From: Arenibacter catalasegens
GTDB taxonomy: Bacteria; Bacteroidota; Bacteroidia; Flavobacteriales; Flavobacteriaceae
Length of the DNA stretch: 64,000 nt
Assembly (NCBI RefSeq): GCF_002909235.1
Contig: NZ_PHQQ01000007.1
Coordinates: forward strand, 1 to 64,000
Direction of reading: 5' to 3'
Below are positions 1-9,250 of the stretch, piece after piece; within the stretch, counting starts at the first letter, position 1; every line of letters starts with the position of its first letter. Position numbers and translations under genes: made by a program. The notes beneath the pieces are model-generated. The model saw only the letters and a list, made by a program, of their open reading frames with translations, had not been told where the DNA came from and searched no databases.

Positions 1-33
1 TTGTCCTAAACTCTTCATAAAAGAGACCTCCAT
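1..33 (-). CDS. possible 5' end of a gene leaving the window
   Basis: On the minus strand an ATG at 18 (or an in-frame ATG at 33) opens a frame that runs off the left edge. A GGAGG-like stretch lies 8 bases before the inner ATG. Only 6 to 11 codons are visible, so neither the product nor the reality of the gene can be judged. Confidence 0.2.
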   Translation of the reverse strand, partial: MEVSFMKSLGQ

Positions 34-585
34 TAAATATATCGATCCGACAACCTGTCACTAAATTCTACCTGGAGTTACGGGCTGTCATGGAATGGCA
101 CGCCTAGGGCGTGATCAGTTCCTGCAACCACCGCTACTGCGTTTTAGGATAAAGGTCAATTGTCGTATTAATTCATTGGTACATTGAACAATGGCTACAT
201 TACTATAATGGTATATTCCCAAATTGACCCACTTCCAAATCATTTCTTCCCGGGCAATAGTTCCCCGGGCCATGACTTTTGGGTGTTATCCAGTTTTATT
301 TATCAACCATATGTGGGTTTTCCCAACTTTAATCATTGGATAAATAGTGTTTGTAAATACATATAAATAAGATCTTTTTCCATTATGGGTTTAGGCTTAC
401 ACTTGACTTTTGTAAATGACTTCATAAAGTTACGAAAACCTTTTCGTAGTTCAAATGGCCAGTGTTCGGGGACTTGGCAATAAAGTGTTTTTTGACATGT
501 CGTCAGGGATATAGGAATTTTATAACTTATAGTTCTATATTTAAGGATTGGAACTACTGTTTCAAGTAACTTAAGCTTCAATTTT
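34..585. other. intergenic stretch without a recognisable gene
   Basis: I find no coding frame here that resembles a protein family. Short frames on both strands have unconvincing composition. The only visible structure is an exact 6-bp inverted repeat at 99-113 (arms CACGCC and GGCGTG, loop TAG). The stretch probably carries the promoter of the downstream DUF1080 gene, but no clear TAnnTTTG box stands close to it. Confidence 0.5.
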
Positions 586-2487
586 ATGAAAACTCCATTG
601 TTTTTAAGTGGATTATTGCTGTTCTTTATTTCGTGCGGTGATCGTCCTTCCAAAGAAACTGCGACTACAGCTACCGAATCCATCATAATTAATAATTATC
701 TCCCATTCTCAGAGCTCCAACTAGATGACCTATCAAAGTTTAAGGTGGAAACCGATAATTGGAAGATTGTTGGAGATGTTTATGTGGATAGGTCACAGGA
801 GAAGATATTAGAATCCTCCCCAGGAAGGGGGATTTTGGCTAATATTCCCAGTGAGCAGGCAAAAAATGGTCATATTTTCACAAATTTTGAACATGGGGAT
901 ATAGAAATTGAGTTGGATGTGATGATGCCGGTCAACTCAAATTCTGGTCTCTATTTTCAGGGTAGGTATGAAGTTCAATTATTGGATAGTTGGGGTGTAA
1001 AGGAGCCTACATCAGGGGATATAGGAAGTATTTATAAGCGTTGGGACGATACTAGGGAGGAGGGTCATAAAGGTTTTGAGGGACATGCCCCAAAAATCAA
1101 CGCTTCAAAATCACCAGGACTTTGGCAACATTTTAAAATTATATTTCACGCTCCGAAATTTGATGCTTCGGGTAATAAAATCAAAAATGCCGTATTTCAA
1201 GAGGTATGGTTGAATGGTGAGTTAGTTCAGGAAAATGTGGAGGTAACGGGACCTACAAGATCTTCTGCTTATGACGATGAAAAAGCTAGAGGGCCATTAA
1301 TGATTCAAGGAGATCATGGACCTGTCGCGATTAGAAATTTAGAATATAAGCAATATGAGGATATAGAAGTATCCTTATTGGATATTCACATGACGGAATA
1401 CGAAAGTAATTCTGATACAATTGCTGGATTGGACACTCTTACTGTGGTGAGGGAGATAAATACGGACAGTATTTCAGCCAAAATGATAACCGGGGATAGA
1501 GTGAAAAGAATATTGAAGTATGATGGACAGTTGGATATCCCAAATTCTGGTATTTATCTCTTCGATATAGGAGTTAACAATGGTGGCGCCTTATTAGTTA
1601 TAGGCAAGGATACCGTAGTAGATTTAAATGGAGATTATAGCCTGGATTCCCCAGGGATTGGAAAATTGAAATTGGAAAAGGGTACAATACCTTTCACTTT
1701 TATTTACAATAAGCATAATCCTTGGAACACAGGGTTTAGTTTTGAGGTGGAAGGCCCTGAGATACAAAAGATGGCCTTGCATGCCAAGGCTTCCTTTGGT
1801 TCTTCAAGGAGAGGGCCCGTAGACAATATATTGGTTCAGGTGAAGGAGGAACCTATTGCACAGCGTGGCTATATGATGCATAATGGTGAAAAAAGGACCC
1901 ATTGTATTGCTGTAGGAACCCCGGAACAATTACATTTTTCATACGATTTAAGTAGAGAGTCCATTTTGCAGGTATGGCAAGGTGATTTTCTTGATGTAAC
2001 ACAAATGTGGCATGCACGTGGTATTAATCAACTTGCGGAAGTAAAAGGATTTTCGGTATCCTTTCATGGTGATCCTGATTTTATGATTTTGGAAAAAGAG
2101 GACATGGTTTGGCCAGATAGTATCCCTTCCAATGTTAATTTTAAGCAACTGGGGTATGACATTGAGGACAATGGTCTCCCAGTATTTTTACTCCAAGTTA
2201 AGGAAACCGTGATTCGCAATTCATTTAAACCTTCTGAAAATGGTCGCGGACTAACCCGTACCATCTCCATTAAGGGCGATGAAGATATCTGGCATAAAAT
2301 TGCCGAAGGGCAATCAATTAAAAAGCTTCAGGATGGTACCTTCATCATAAATGACGAAAGTTATTTTATAGATTTTTCAGGAAATGGAAATTTGGTTCCT
2401 CTGGTCCGAAATTCCAATGGAATGGATGAATTACTTCTAAAAATACCCGCGGGTAGTCAGAACATTAAGTACACTATTATTTGGTAA
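586..2487 (+). CDS. DUF1080 (3-keto-disaccharide hydrolase-like) lipoprotein with PA14-like domain
   Basis: This 633-residue protein starts with a lipoprotein signal whose lipobox Cys is residue 17, so it is probably anchored in an envelope membrane. Residues about 40-255 form a DUF1080 concanavalin-like sandwich: the family signatures NSGLYFQGRYEVQLLDSWG (118-136) and GPLMIQGDHGPVAIRNLEY (236-254) are present. A PA14-like beta domain follows (about 290-400). The last 230 residues resemble the extra beta domain found beside DUF1080 in haem or PQQ-type dehydrogenase assemblies. DUF1080 proteins are known to bind or cleave sugars, including 3-keto-glucosides. The next gene begins 16 bp downstream, so the two are probably co-transcribed. 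The substrate is unknown. Confidence 0.8.
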   Translation: MKTPLFLSGLLLFFISCGDRPSKETATTATESIIINNYLPFSELQLDDLSKFKVETDNWKIVGDVYVDRSQEKILESSPGRGILANIPSEQAKNGHIFTNFEHGDIEIELDVMMPVNSNSGLYFQGRYEVQLLDSWGVKEPTSGDIGSIYKRWDDTREEGHKGFEGHAPKINASKSPGLWQHFKIIFHAPKFDASGNKIKNAVFQEVWLNGELVQENVEVTGPTRSSAYDDEKARGPLMIQGDHGPVAIRNLEYKQYEDIEVSLLDIHMTEYESNSDTIAGLDTLTVVREINTDSISAKMITGDRVKRILKYDGQLDIPNSGIYLFDIGVNNGGALLVIGKDTVVDLNGDYSLDSPGIGKLKLEKGTIPFTFIYNKHNPWNTGFSFEVEGPEIQKMALHAKASFGSSRRGPVDNILVQVKEEPIAQRGYMMHNGEKRTHCIAVGTPEQLHFSYDLSRESILQVWQGDFLDVTQMWHARGINQLAEVKGFSVSFHGDPDFMILEKEDMVWPDSIPSNVNFKQLGYDIEDNGLPVFLLQVKETVIRNSFKPSENGRGLTRTISIKGDEDIWHKIAEGQSIKKLQDGTFIINDESYFIDFSGNGNLVPLVRNSNGMDELLLKIPAGSQNIKYTIIW

Positions 2488-2503
2488 CCCAAAATAACCA
2501 ATT

Positions 2504-4462
2504 ATGCAGATTTTAAGACAGGCAGTTTTCTTTATATTCCTTTTAGGTACGGTGCAATGTATGTTTGGTCAGGACAGTTCGGACTTGGCAAAAAAAGAAT
2601 CGGAATATTATAAAATATTGGAGGTGCCAATTCCAAAGGAGGTTGTATTGGAAGTGGGAGGTTTGGCCTTTACAGATGATGATAAATTAGGAGTGTCTAC
2701 AAGAAGGGGTGAGGTATGGCTAATAGATAAGCCATATAGTTTAAATCCAGAGTACAAACGATATGCCAATGGCTTGCATGAAGCCTTGGGCCTGGCATAC
2801 AAGGATAATGGTTTTTATCTTGCACAAAGGGGAGAGCTTACCAGGTTGGATGATAGGAACGGGGACGGTAGGGCGGATAGTTATAAGACTGTTTATTCTT
2901 GGCCGCTGTCCGGGAATTACCACGATTATTCTTATGGGCCTAAAATTCTACCCAATGGGGATATGTTGGTAACCTTAAATTTATCCTGGATAGGTCATGG
3001 AGCCAGTTTGGTTAAATGGAGGGGTTGGATGTTAAAGATAACTCCAGAAGGTGATATGACGCCTATAGCAACGGGTTTAAGGTCGCCAGCTGGTTTCCAA
3101 ATCAGTCCAGAGGGTGATTTTTTCTACACAGAAAACCAAGGGGATTGGGTAGGTTCAGGAAGGATGACTCATTTGGAAGTAGGTGATTTTGCAGGTAATC
3201 CTGAAGGTTTAAGATGGACAGATGACCCACAGTCGCCCTTAAAACTAAAACAGGAAGAAATCGAGGAACAATCAGGTTTAAGTCTTTATGAATATGCTAA
3301 AAAAGTACCAGCATTAAAGGCTCCTGCAATCTGGTTTCCCCATACCATACAGGGTATTTCCACTTCGGATATCCTATATGATACTACGAATGGAAAATTT
3401 GGTCCATTTGAAGGACAGATATTTGTTGGTGACCAAGGCCATAGCAAGATTATGCGGGTTTTTATGGAAAAGGTCAACGGGGTGTACCAAGGTGCTTCGT
3501 TTTTATTTCGTGAAGGTTTTTCCTCTGGTTTAATACGAATGTTATGGGGTAGCGATTCCAGTATGTTTGTGGGTATGACCAGTAGGGGATGGTCTTCTAC
3601 AGGAAAAGCACCATATGGTTTGCAACGGCTTGTCTGGACTGGAAAAATACCTTTCGAAATTAAAACCATGAAGGCGCTTGATGATGGATTTAAATTGGAA
3701 TTCACGGAACCGGTAAATAAAAAGTTGGCAGCTGATGTAACTAGTTATGAAATGAAAAGTTTTACTTACCAATATCACAATACTTACGGTAGTCCCATTG
3801 TGGAAGAACAGCCGGTAATGGTACACAAAGCAGCGGTTTCGGTAGATGGATTATCTGTTAAATTAACATTGCACGGTATGCGATTGGGTTTTATCCACGA
3901 GATAAAAATTCCAGGTCTTATCTCGGGTTCGGGAAAGAAACTACTGCATGACACAGGTTATTATACGCTGAACGAAGTTCCAGGGGGAGTATTGAAGTCT
4001 CCACAAATGATAGCTGCTGTCAAATCGGGTAAAAATATTGTCCAACCTAAAAGAATAACAAAAATGCCTAATGATTGGAATAATAAATCCGATCAGAAAT
4101 TGATGATCGGTACCAAACCGGGATTGAAGTATGATGTCGAGGAAGTGCAGGTAAAAAGAGGAGCCAAGGTAGAGCTCACCTTTAATAATAACGACGATAT
4201 GATGCACAACCTAGTAATCACCCAGAAAGGTAAGGAGTCGGTGGATAAGGTGGGGCAAATGGCTTTGATGTTGGGATTGGACGGACCGGACTATAATTAT
4301 GTGCCGGATACCGATTTGGTGTTGTACCATACTGCTATCATGCAGCCAGAAACAGCAGAAACAATTTATATTAAAATGCCAGATGAGCCGGGTGAATATT
4401 GGATAGTATGTACCTTCCCGGGTCATTCCTCGATAATGCGGGCTAAACTAATTGTAGAGTAA
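2504..4462 (+). CDS. secreted beta-propeller protein with C-terminal azurin-like copper domain
   Basis: This is a 652-residue exported protein with a signal peptide of about 23 residues. Residues 40-400 look like the six-bladed sugar dehydrogenase (PVC-type/glucose-sorbosone) propeller, with an EF-hand-like calcium loop DDRNGDGRAD at 116-125. The last 110 residues match plastocyanin/azurin/auracyanin: His568 and the spaced ligands Cys636, His641 and Met645 fit a type 1 copper site. The natural reading is an oxidoreductase or sugar-binding propeller carrying its own electron carrier. It follows a DUF1080 lipoprotein by 16 bp, which suggests a two-part extracytoplasmic sugar-oxidation module. 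I see no CxxCH haem motif in either protein. The propeller's own cofactor cannot be read from sequence. Confidence 0.8.
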   Translation: MQILRQAVFFIFLLGTVQCMFGQDSSDLAKKESEYYKILEVPIPKEVVLEVGGLAFTDDDKLGVSTRRGEVWLIDKPYSLNPEYKRYANGLHEALGLAYKDNGFYLAQRGELTRLDDRNGDGRADSYKTVYSWPLSGNYHDYSYGPKILPNGDMLVTLNLSWIGHGASLVKWRGWMLKITPEGDMTPIATGLRSPAGFQISPEGDFFYTENQGDWVGSGRMTHLEVGDFAGNPEGLRWTDDPQSPLKLKQEEIEEQSGLSLYEYAKKVPALKAPAIWFPHTIQGISTSDILYDTTNGKFGPFEGQIFVGDQGHSKIMRVFMEKVNGVYQGASFLFREGFSSGLIRMLWGSDSSMFVGMTSRGWSSTGKAPYGLQRLVWTGKIPFEIKTMKALDDGFKLEFTEPVNKKLAADVTSYEMKSFTYQYHNTYGSPIVEEQPVMVHKAAVSVDGLSVKLTLHGMRLGFIHEIKIPGLISGSGKKLLHDTGYYTLNEVPGGVLKSPQMIAAVKSGKNIVQPKRITKMPNDWNNKSDQKLMIGTKPGLKYDVEEVQVKRGAKVELTFNNNDDMMHNLVITQKGKESVDKVGQMALMLGLDGPDYNYVPDTDLVLYHTAIMQPETAETIYIKMPDEPGEYWIVCTFPGHSSIMRAKLIVE

Positions 4463-4620
4463 ATATTTGTTTCTACTCTTTGAGTATTGCATTGATAATG
4501 GAATATGTGACTTATTTTAATTTTTGGTCCCCAGATAAAAAATGATGGGTTCTGTGCAATTTAGGTAACGGAATATCGGTTATGATGGATTAAATGGAAG
4601 CATATGACTACTTTTAAAGA

Positions 4621-5238
4621 ATGTTATCCAACGAGGAAAAACTAAACACCGTTTCACATGCTCTAGGAATATTCTTGGGGCTTATCGGCTTTGCGGTTTT
4701 AATTCAATATGCCGGGGAGCTAATCTCTTACGGTACCTTTTCCATAGTGCTGTACAGTTTTACCATTGTATTGTTGTTTACGGCATCAACCTTATATCAT
4801 CGTGTTGGGGATCGTAATTTGAAAAACAAATTAAGGATACTGGATCACATCAGTATTTATTTTTTAATTGCGGGGACTTATACACCGGTTGCCTTGATCT
4901 TGTTGGAAAATGGCAATGGATGGTTCCTATTTTATACAGTTTGGGGAATAGCAGCCGTAGGTACGGTCATGAAATTATTCTATACTGGAAAGTTCGAATT
5001 TATTTCACTTTTTCTTTATTTGGTAATGGGCTGGTTGATCGTATTGGATTTGGATAATTTGCTTAGCCATACAACTACAATTGGACAGAGTGCCCTTTTT
5101 TTGGGAGGTGCTTTTTATACCCTTGGAATTGTATTTTATGCCACAGAAAGAATCCCCTATAATCACTTTATTTGGCATTTATTTGTATTGGCAGGTGCCA
5201 TAAGCCATTGGGTTTTTATTCTAGTAGATGTGGTTTAA
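4621..5238 (+). CDS. PAQR/hemolysin III family membrane protein
   Basis: The 205-residue protein has seven predicted membrane spans. It carries the PAQR/hemolysin III signature residues: SHALG near the N-terminus, STLYHR, DHISIYFLIAGTYTP in the middle, and HFIWHLFVLAGAISH near the end. The conserved Ser, Asp and His residues form a zinc site in this superfamily, which includes YqfA/TrhA and adiponectin receptors. Family members are linked to membrane fluidity homeostasis. True haemolytic activity is doubtful. The 3' end overlaps the convergent DUF4268 gene by 4 bp. No clear promoter box is visible upstream. Confidence 0.88.
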   Translation: MLSNEEKLNTVSHALGIFLGLIGFAVLIQYAGELISYGTFSIVLYSFTIVLLFTASTLYHRVGDRNLKNKLRILDHISIYFLIAGTYTPVALILLENGNGWFLFYTVWGIAAVGTVMKLFYTGKFEFISLFLYLVMGWLIVLDLDNLLSHTTTIGQSALFLGGAFYTLGIVFYATERIPYNHFIWHLFVLAGAISHWVFILVDVV

Positions 5239-5663
5239 GGTTTAATAATGTCTTCATATTGATTATAGAATTCTTCAAAAGCAGCCATTTGGTCTTTAAA
5301 AAAGACCATGGTCTCCTGCCAAGTATTTTTATTGTGTATGGAAACATTCTCGAGACCAACTGAAATTCTGGAGATTTCCTTCCCGTTATCCAAGAAAACC
5401 GTATCCTCAGATAGGGCTTTCGGTAGATATTCCTCTAATAAAATCGATTTAAGTGACATCAATTTTTCCCATACTTCCAATCGTTTTTCTAGATCTTGAG
5501 TTTCTATATCGAAAGAGACCATTGCTCTCTTCAAATCAAAATGAAATTTAAAAGAGGAGTCCTTTATACCAGTGTTATACAGAATCCATTTTCTCGGAAA
5601 GGATTTCCCAAAGGAGATCCAAAAATCTTGGCGTAACTTTTTTGCTTCCTCCTTGCTGAACAT
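5235..5663 (-). CDS. DUF4268 domain protein
   Basis: This 142-residue soluble protein matches the DUF4268 family. The N-terminal sequence FSKEEAKKLRQDFWISFGKSF and the following strand with a Phe-rich pattern are typical. DUF4268 occurs alone in Bacteroidota and elsewhere as the C-terminal part of nuclease-like proteins, but no catalytic motif is visible here. It is convergent with the hemolysin III gene (4-bp overlap), and the ZIP transporter gene lies upstream on the same strand with a 95-bp gap. The function is unknown. Confidence 0.75.
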   Translation of the reverse strand: MFSKEEAKKLRQDFWISFGKSFPRKWILYNTGIKDSSFKFHFDLKRAMVSFDIETQDLEKRLEVWEKLMSLKSILLEEYLPKALSEDTVFLDNGKEISRISVGLENVSIHNKNTWQETMVFFKDQMAAFEEFYNQYEDIIKP

Positions 5664-5758
5664 TTATTGGTCTTGGTGCTATGTTAATTTTAGCAGTGGC
5701 TACTAATTTAAAGTAATTGACCTGTTGTGCCAATTATTCTTGTAATTGGAATTCGATT

Positions 5759-6430
5759 TTATAGCATATAAGCAATTGAAATTCCCAAAATAATAACCAC
5801 CAGTTTGCGCAAGTTAAATTTATGCGCTTCCGAACTTTCGAATAAAATAACAGTTGAAATATGAAGAAAAACACCAATTACCAAGGCGTTTAACAATACA
5901 GCATAATCGTGGATAAATTCATAATTGGCAGCAATATAAGTACCTATAGGGGTCATAAGGGCAAAAAGCACTATAAAAAATATGGCGGACAGCAACTTGA
6001 TCTTGGAGTTGAGTAAAAATATGCTAAGAATAATGGCAATTGGAATTTTATGAATTAGTATTCCATATAAAATGGTACTGTGATTTTCTATAGGCAATCC
6101 CTCAAGTAGTGAATGTATGCACAGGCTTATAAATAGCATCCAAGGGAAATCCGATTTTTCAGGATCTAAATGAACATGACCATGTTCTGCTCCTTTGGAA
6201 AAAAATTCGAGAAATATCTGGAGCAGAATCCCCAACATAATAAAAACTCCGACGGTTTTTGGTTCTGCACTACCATAAACTTCAGGGAACAATTCAAATA
6301 CAGTAAGCGCTAATAAAAAAGCGCCACTGAAAGCCAGTAGTAGCTTAAAGACTTCCTTGTTTTTTGGTTTGGTGAAGTATACAAATAAGAAACTCAGCAC
6401 TACAGCAAGAATAGGTAATAAATATTTCAT
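5759..6430 (-). CDS. ZIP family divalent metal transporter
   Basis: This is a 223-residue inner-membrane protein with about seven to eight hydrophobic spans. A short His-containing cytoplasmic loop (GAEHGHVH, about residue 81-88) precedes the two ZIP signature helices, which hold HSLLEG and HKIP. In ZIP proteins these His and Glu residues form the binuclear metal site for import of zinc or other divalent ions. The length is at the short end for bacterial ZIP proteins. It diverges from the THUMP methyltransferase gene. No metalloregulator site is evident nearby. Confidence 0.85.
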   Translation of the reverse strand: MKYLLPILAVVLSFLFVYFTKPKNKEVFKLLLAFSGAFLLALTVFELFPEVYGSAEPKTVGVFIMLGILLQIFLEFFSKGAEHGHVHLDPEKSDFPWMLFISLCIHSLLEGLPIENHSTILYGILIHKIPIAIILSIFLLNSKIKLLSAIFFIVLFALMTPIGTYIAANYEFIHDYAVLLNALVIGVFLHISTVILFESSEAHKFNLRKLVVIILGISIAYML

Positions 6431-6466
6431 TAAGGATTAATTCTGGTATTGTACAAAATTATCATA

Positions 6467-6500
6467 TTGGCTAATAAGGGCTAAAATTAATGTATTTTTG
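6467..6500 (+). promoter_or_regulatory. promoter of the THUMP methyltransferase gene
   Basis: A Bacteroidota-type promoter is visible: TTGG at 6467-6470 and TATTTTTG at 6493-6500, with 23 bases between the TTG and the -7 box. The ATG lies 21 bases downstream. Confidence 0.65.
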
Positions 6501-6520
6501 CCGTAATCTTAAAGGTAGAT

Positions 6521-7684
6521 ATGAACAATAATTTTAAAATGGTGGCCAAGACCATGTTTGGTTTTGAGGAAATTTTGGCCAAGGAACTACGTAACCTAGG
6601 TGCGAGTAATGTTCAGGAAGCAGTTAGGAGCGTATATTTTGAAGGGGATACCGGTTTTATGTACAAGGCAAATCTGTGTTTGCGTACTGCAATTAAAATT
6701 GTTAAACCGATCCATTCGTTTCGGGTGCGGGATGAAAACGATCTTTATAAAAAAATATATGCCATGGATTGGTTCGATTATCTTTCGACCACCACGACTT
6801 TTGCAATAGATGCTACAGTAAATAGCGAAAATTTCACCCATTCCTTATATGTCTCCCAAAAGACAAAAGATGCCATAGTGGATAAATTTAGGGATACGGA
6901 CGGTACTAGGCCAGATGTAGATATTAAATTTCCAGATGTTAGAATCAATATTCACATTCAAAATGATCAATGTAACGTGGCCCTAGATTCCTCAGGGAGA
7001 TCTTTGCACCAAAGAGGGTATCGGACCGCCACCAACATAGCACCTATAAATGAGGTTTTGGCAGCTGGACTTTTGTTGTTAAGTGGATGGGATGGACAAT
7101 GTGATTTCTTGGATCCCATGTGTGGAAGTGGTACCATGTTAACAGAAGCGGCCATGATTGCCTGTAATATTCCGGCCAATATTAATAGAAAGGAATTTGC
7201 CTTTGAGAAATGGCACGATTTTGATCCCGAGCTTTTTGAGAAAATTGTAGATAGCAGTCTAAATAGGACAAGGGAGTTTAACCATAAAATTATTGGATAT
7301 GATAAAGCACCCTCTGCCGTTAGAAAAGCACAGGACAATGTGGTTAACGCCAATCTATCCGATTATATAACGATTGAAAGAAAGAACTTTTTTGATACGG
7401 AAAAATCAATTGAAGGGCATTTGCATATGGTTTTTAACCCTCCTTATGGTGAGCGCTTGGATATTGAAATGGAGGATTTTTATGGAGACATTGGAAATAC
7501 CTTAAAGAGAAATTACCCTGGTACCGATGCATGGTTTATTACGTCCAACTTGGAGGCTTTAAAATTTGTAGGGTTACGTCCGTCAAGAAAAATAAAAGTA
7601 TATAATAGTCATTTGGAGTCCCGATTAGTAAAATATGTGATGTATGAAGGGAGTAAGAAGGCCAAGTTTAATAAGGCAGAATAG
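6521..7684 (+). CDS. THUMP-domain 23S rRNA (guanine-N2) methyltransferase, RlmL/RlmK-type N-half
   Basis: The 387-residue protein has an N-terminal ferredoxin-like/THUMP RNA-binding region (about 1-160) followed by a Rossmann SAM-dependent methyltransferase. The SAM loop DPMCGSGTMLTEAAM and the catalytic NPPYGER motif are both present. This matches the m2G2445-forming half of E. coli RlmL. The C-terminal RlmK half is absent, as is usual for the Bacteroidota form. A good promoter stands just upstream, and a small membrane protein follows 32 bp downstream. The precise target base is inferred from the family. Confidence 0.88.
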   Translation: MNNNFKMVAKTMFGFEEILAKELRNLGASNVQEAVRSVYFEGDTGFMYKANLCLRTAIKIVKPIHSFRVRDENDLYKKIYAMDWFDYLSTTTTFAIDATVNSENFTHSLYVSQKTKDAIVDKFRDTDGTRPDVDIKFPDVRINIHIQNDQCNVALDSSGRSLHQRGYRTATNIAPINEVLAAGLLLLSGWDGQCDFLDPMCGSGTMLTEAAMIACNIPANINRKEFAFEKWHDFDPELFEKIVDSSLNRTREFNHKIIGYDKAPSAVRKAQDNVVNANLSDYITIERKNFFDTEKSIEGHLHMVFNPPYGERLDIEMEDFYGDIGNTLKRNYPGTDAWFITSNLEALKFVGLRPSRKIKVYNSHLESRLVKYVMYEGSKKAKFNKAE

Positions 7685-7716
7685 CACCCTACCTACTATT
7701 TTACAGAATTGAAATT

Positions 7717-7947
7717 ATGAAACCAAAACATAAAGTCCTAATCTATAATTTTCTAGGCTTTGCTATTTTATTTGTGGCTGGGCGGTTATTGCTTGGTATG
7801 TTCTTATCATTAGATACTCTTGTCCTGGCGATTATAGCAGCAGTAATAGCGAGTTTAATGGCGCCCAAATTTGCGGTTGTCAAATCCGGTAAAGGCAACA
7901 AAATAATGATGAAATGGATTTTGATTAAAGGGTTTCGGGAGTTTTAG
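7717..7947 (+). CDS. small two-span membrane protein of unknown function
   Basis: This is a 76-residue protein with two hydrophobic segments (about 7-27 and 30-50) and a basic C-terminal tail ending KWILIKGFREF. It follows the methyltransferase gene by 32 bp and is convergent with the DUF6048 gene, leaving 1 bp between stop codons. I do not recognise a family. Its lysine-rich tail suggests a cytoplasmic C-terminus. Confidence 0.6.
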   Translation: MKPKHKVLIYNFLGFAILFVAGRLLLGMFLSLDTLVLAIIAAVIASLMAPKFAVVKSGKGNKIMMKWILIKGFREF

Positions 7948-7948
7948 G

Positions 7949-8755
7949 TTATTTCTGACCCTGTTTTTTTTCTACCGGTTTTTCTTCTTTTTCCTTTATT
8001 TTTTTGGCTTTCTTGTAGAGCGGTATAAAATAAGTAATGGAATAATTAAAGCCAGCCCCAAAATTGCTCCCGTCAGTAACTTTATTGAATCCCGGAATCC
8101 ATAGATTTCTAAAACTATCAGGTTCCTTATTACTGACCAAAAAGCCAATGCGTACGCTTGCTCCCAAATAAATATTGGCAAAAAGCTCTGCTTTTAAGCC
8201 AATCACAGCTTCTAGCCAACTGGCACTTAATCCGCCAAATTCTTGAGGAACATCTGAGCCAAAGGGAAAATCGTTCACGGCATTGGGGTTAGGGTTGTTC
8301 TGATAATCCGGATCGTTCCAGTATCGGTTGGTATCATAAATTTGATAATTATTCAAGGTTTGACTAAAAGTACTGTATGCATAACGGCCTCCCACATGTA
8401 CAGAGTTGTTCATTCCATACCAATTACCATACGTATTATAATCCACTCCAAGTTTTAAGTAACTCCCGGAGGTTGTAAAATTGTAAAGATCCTCTTGTTT
8501 TGTATTTTTTTCATTACCAAGTTCGGCCGCTACATAAAGTTTATCTGTAATCCTGTAATCGCCAACTATTTCCAGTCCAGTGTAATTATCATTTAAAATG
8601 GATATCAATGGGCGGCTAAGGTCTATCCCTACCCTAAGGCCATAAGGGTCTGTATGGGCTACTGTGTCTTTGGGCTGCAGGTCAATTGGCTTACTTTGTG
8701 AGTATCCCAAAACAAAGGCTAGAAATATAAAACTACTAATGAAATATTTTAACAT
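7949..8755 (-). CDS. DUF6048 family outer-membrane-like protein
   Basis: This 268-residue exported protein has a signal peptide ending near residue 20 (GYSQ) and a body of alternating strands rich in Tyr, Gly and Asn, like a small outer-membrane beta-barrel. The closing segment is lysine-rich (KKAKKIKEKEEKPVEKK). It fits DUF6048. Its start overlaps the end of the DUF6452 gene by 20 bp, and that gene follows rlmD. This three-gene order is common in Flavobacteriaceae. The overlap implies translational coupling. The role is unknown. Confidence 0.78.
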   Translation of the reverse strand: MLKYFISSFIFLAFVLGYSQSKPIDLQPKDTVAHTDPYGLRVGIDLSRPLISILNDNYTGLEIVGDYRITDKLYVAAELGNEKNTKQEDLYNFTTSGSYLKLGVDYNTYGNWYGMNNSVHVGGRYAYSTFSQTLNNYQIYDTNRYWNDPDYQNNPNPNAVNDFPFGSDVPQEFGGLSASWLEAVIGLKAELFANIYLGASVRIGFLVSNKEPDSFRNLWIPGFNKVTDGSNFGAGFNYSITYFIPLYKKAKKIKEKEEKPVEKKQGQK

Positions 8756-9239
8756 GGGCCGTTGTTGAGTTTTCTACCATTGGGGTTACAATTTCTATTT
8801 CTTTTATCCAATTATCGGTTTCCGTTTTTAAATCGCTACTTAATGTCTCATAATTGGCAATATAACCACAGGCCCTCGAAACAAACTTATCCTTTCTCGT
8901 ATAATTGAAGTATAAGGTGTCCAGATCTCCTACTTCTACGGAATCTACCTCGGAAGAATTGTTGATAAAATAAAAACCGCTACTTTCTTCGGCAACTCTT
9001 AATGGAATGGCAATAGAATCCAAATCGGTTCTGTCGGAAACCGTGGTTACGGTCGTATTCTGGCCAACTCCAACAATTCGTAATTTAGTTACCTTTTTTA
9101 ATACGGTAGGGTTGTCAACATCATAAAACCTTATCACCATTAAAGGGGTATCCCCGTCCACACAGATATCATCCTTTTCGCAAGCTCCAAAGCTGATAAA
9201 CGCAATTATGAAAAGTATTGGAATATAGACCTTCTTCAT
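8736..9239 (-). CDS. DUF6452 family lipoprotein
   Basis: A 167-residue protein with a lipoprotein signal (FGAC, lipid-attached Cys near residue 20) and a compact beta-rich domain. The Cys-containing N-terminal sequence DDICVDGDTPLMVIRFYD is typical of DUF6452. It lies 11 bp after rlmD and overlaps the DUF6048 gene by 20 bp. The pair probably acts together in the envelope, the lipoprotein beside the barrel, but no function is established. Confidence 0.78.
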   Translation of the reverse strand: MKKVYIPILFIIAFISFGACEKDDICVDGDTPLMVIRFYDVDNPTVLKKVTKLRIVGVGQNTTVTTVSDRTDLDSIAIPLRVAEESSGFYFINNSSEVDSVEVGDLDTLYFNYTRKDKFVSRACGYIANYETLSSDLKTETDNWIKEIEIVTPMVENSTTAHVKIFH

Positions 9240-9250
9240 GCTTAGTTGGA

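Noticed and set aside
240-275. Two CCCGGG-type segments in the left intergenic stretch
   Set aside because: Each hexamer is self-complementary, so apparent pairing has little meaning; no other evidence of structure.
184-366. A 60-residue plus-strand frame
   Set aside because: No family resemblance and an atypical composition; no promoter or neighbour supports it.
333-686. A 117-residue minus-strand frame at the left
   Set aside because: It runs into the DUF1080 gene on the opposite strand and has no recognisable domain or signal; it looks like a chance frame.
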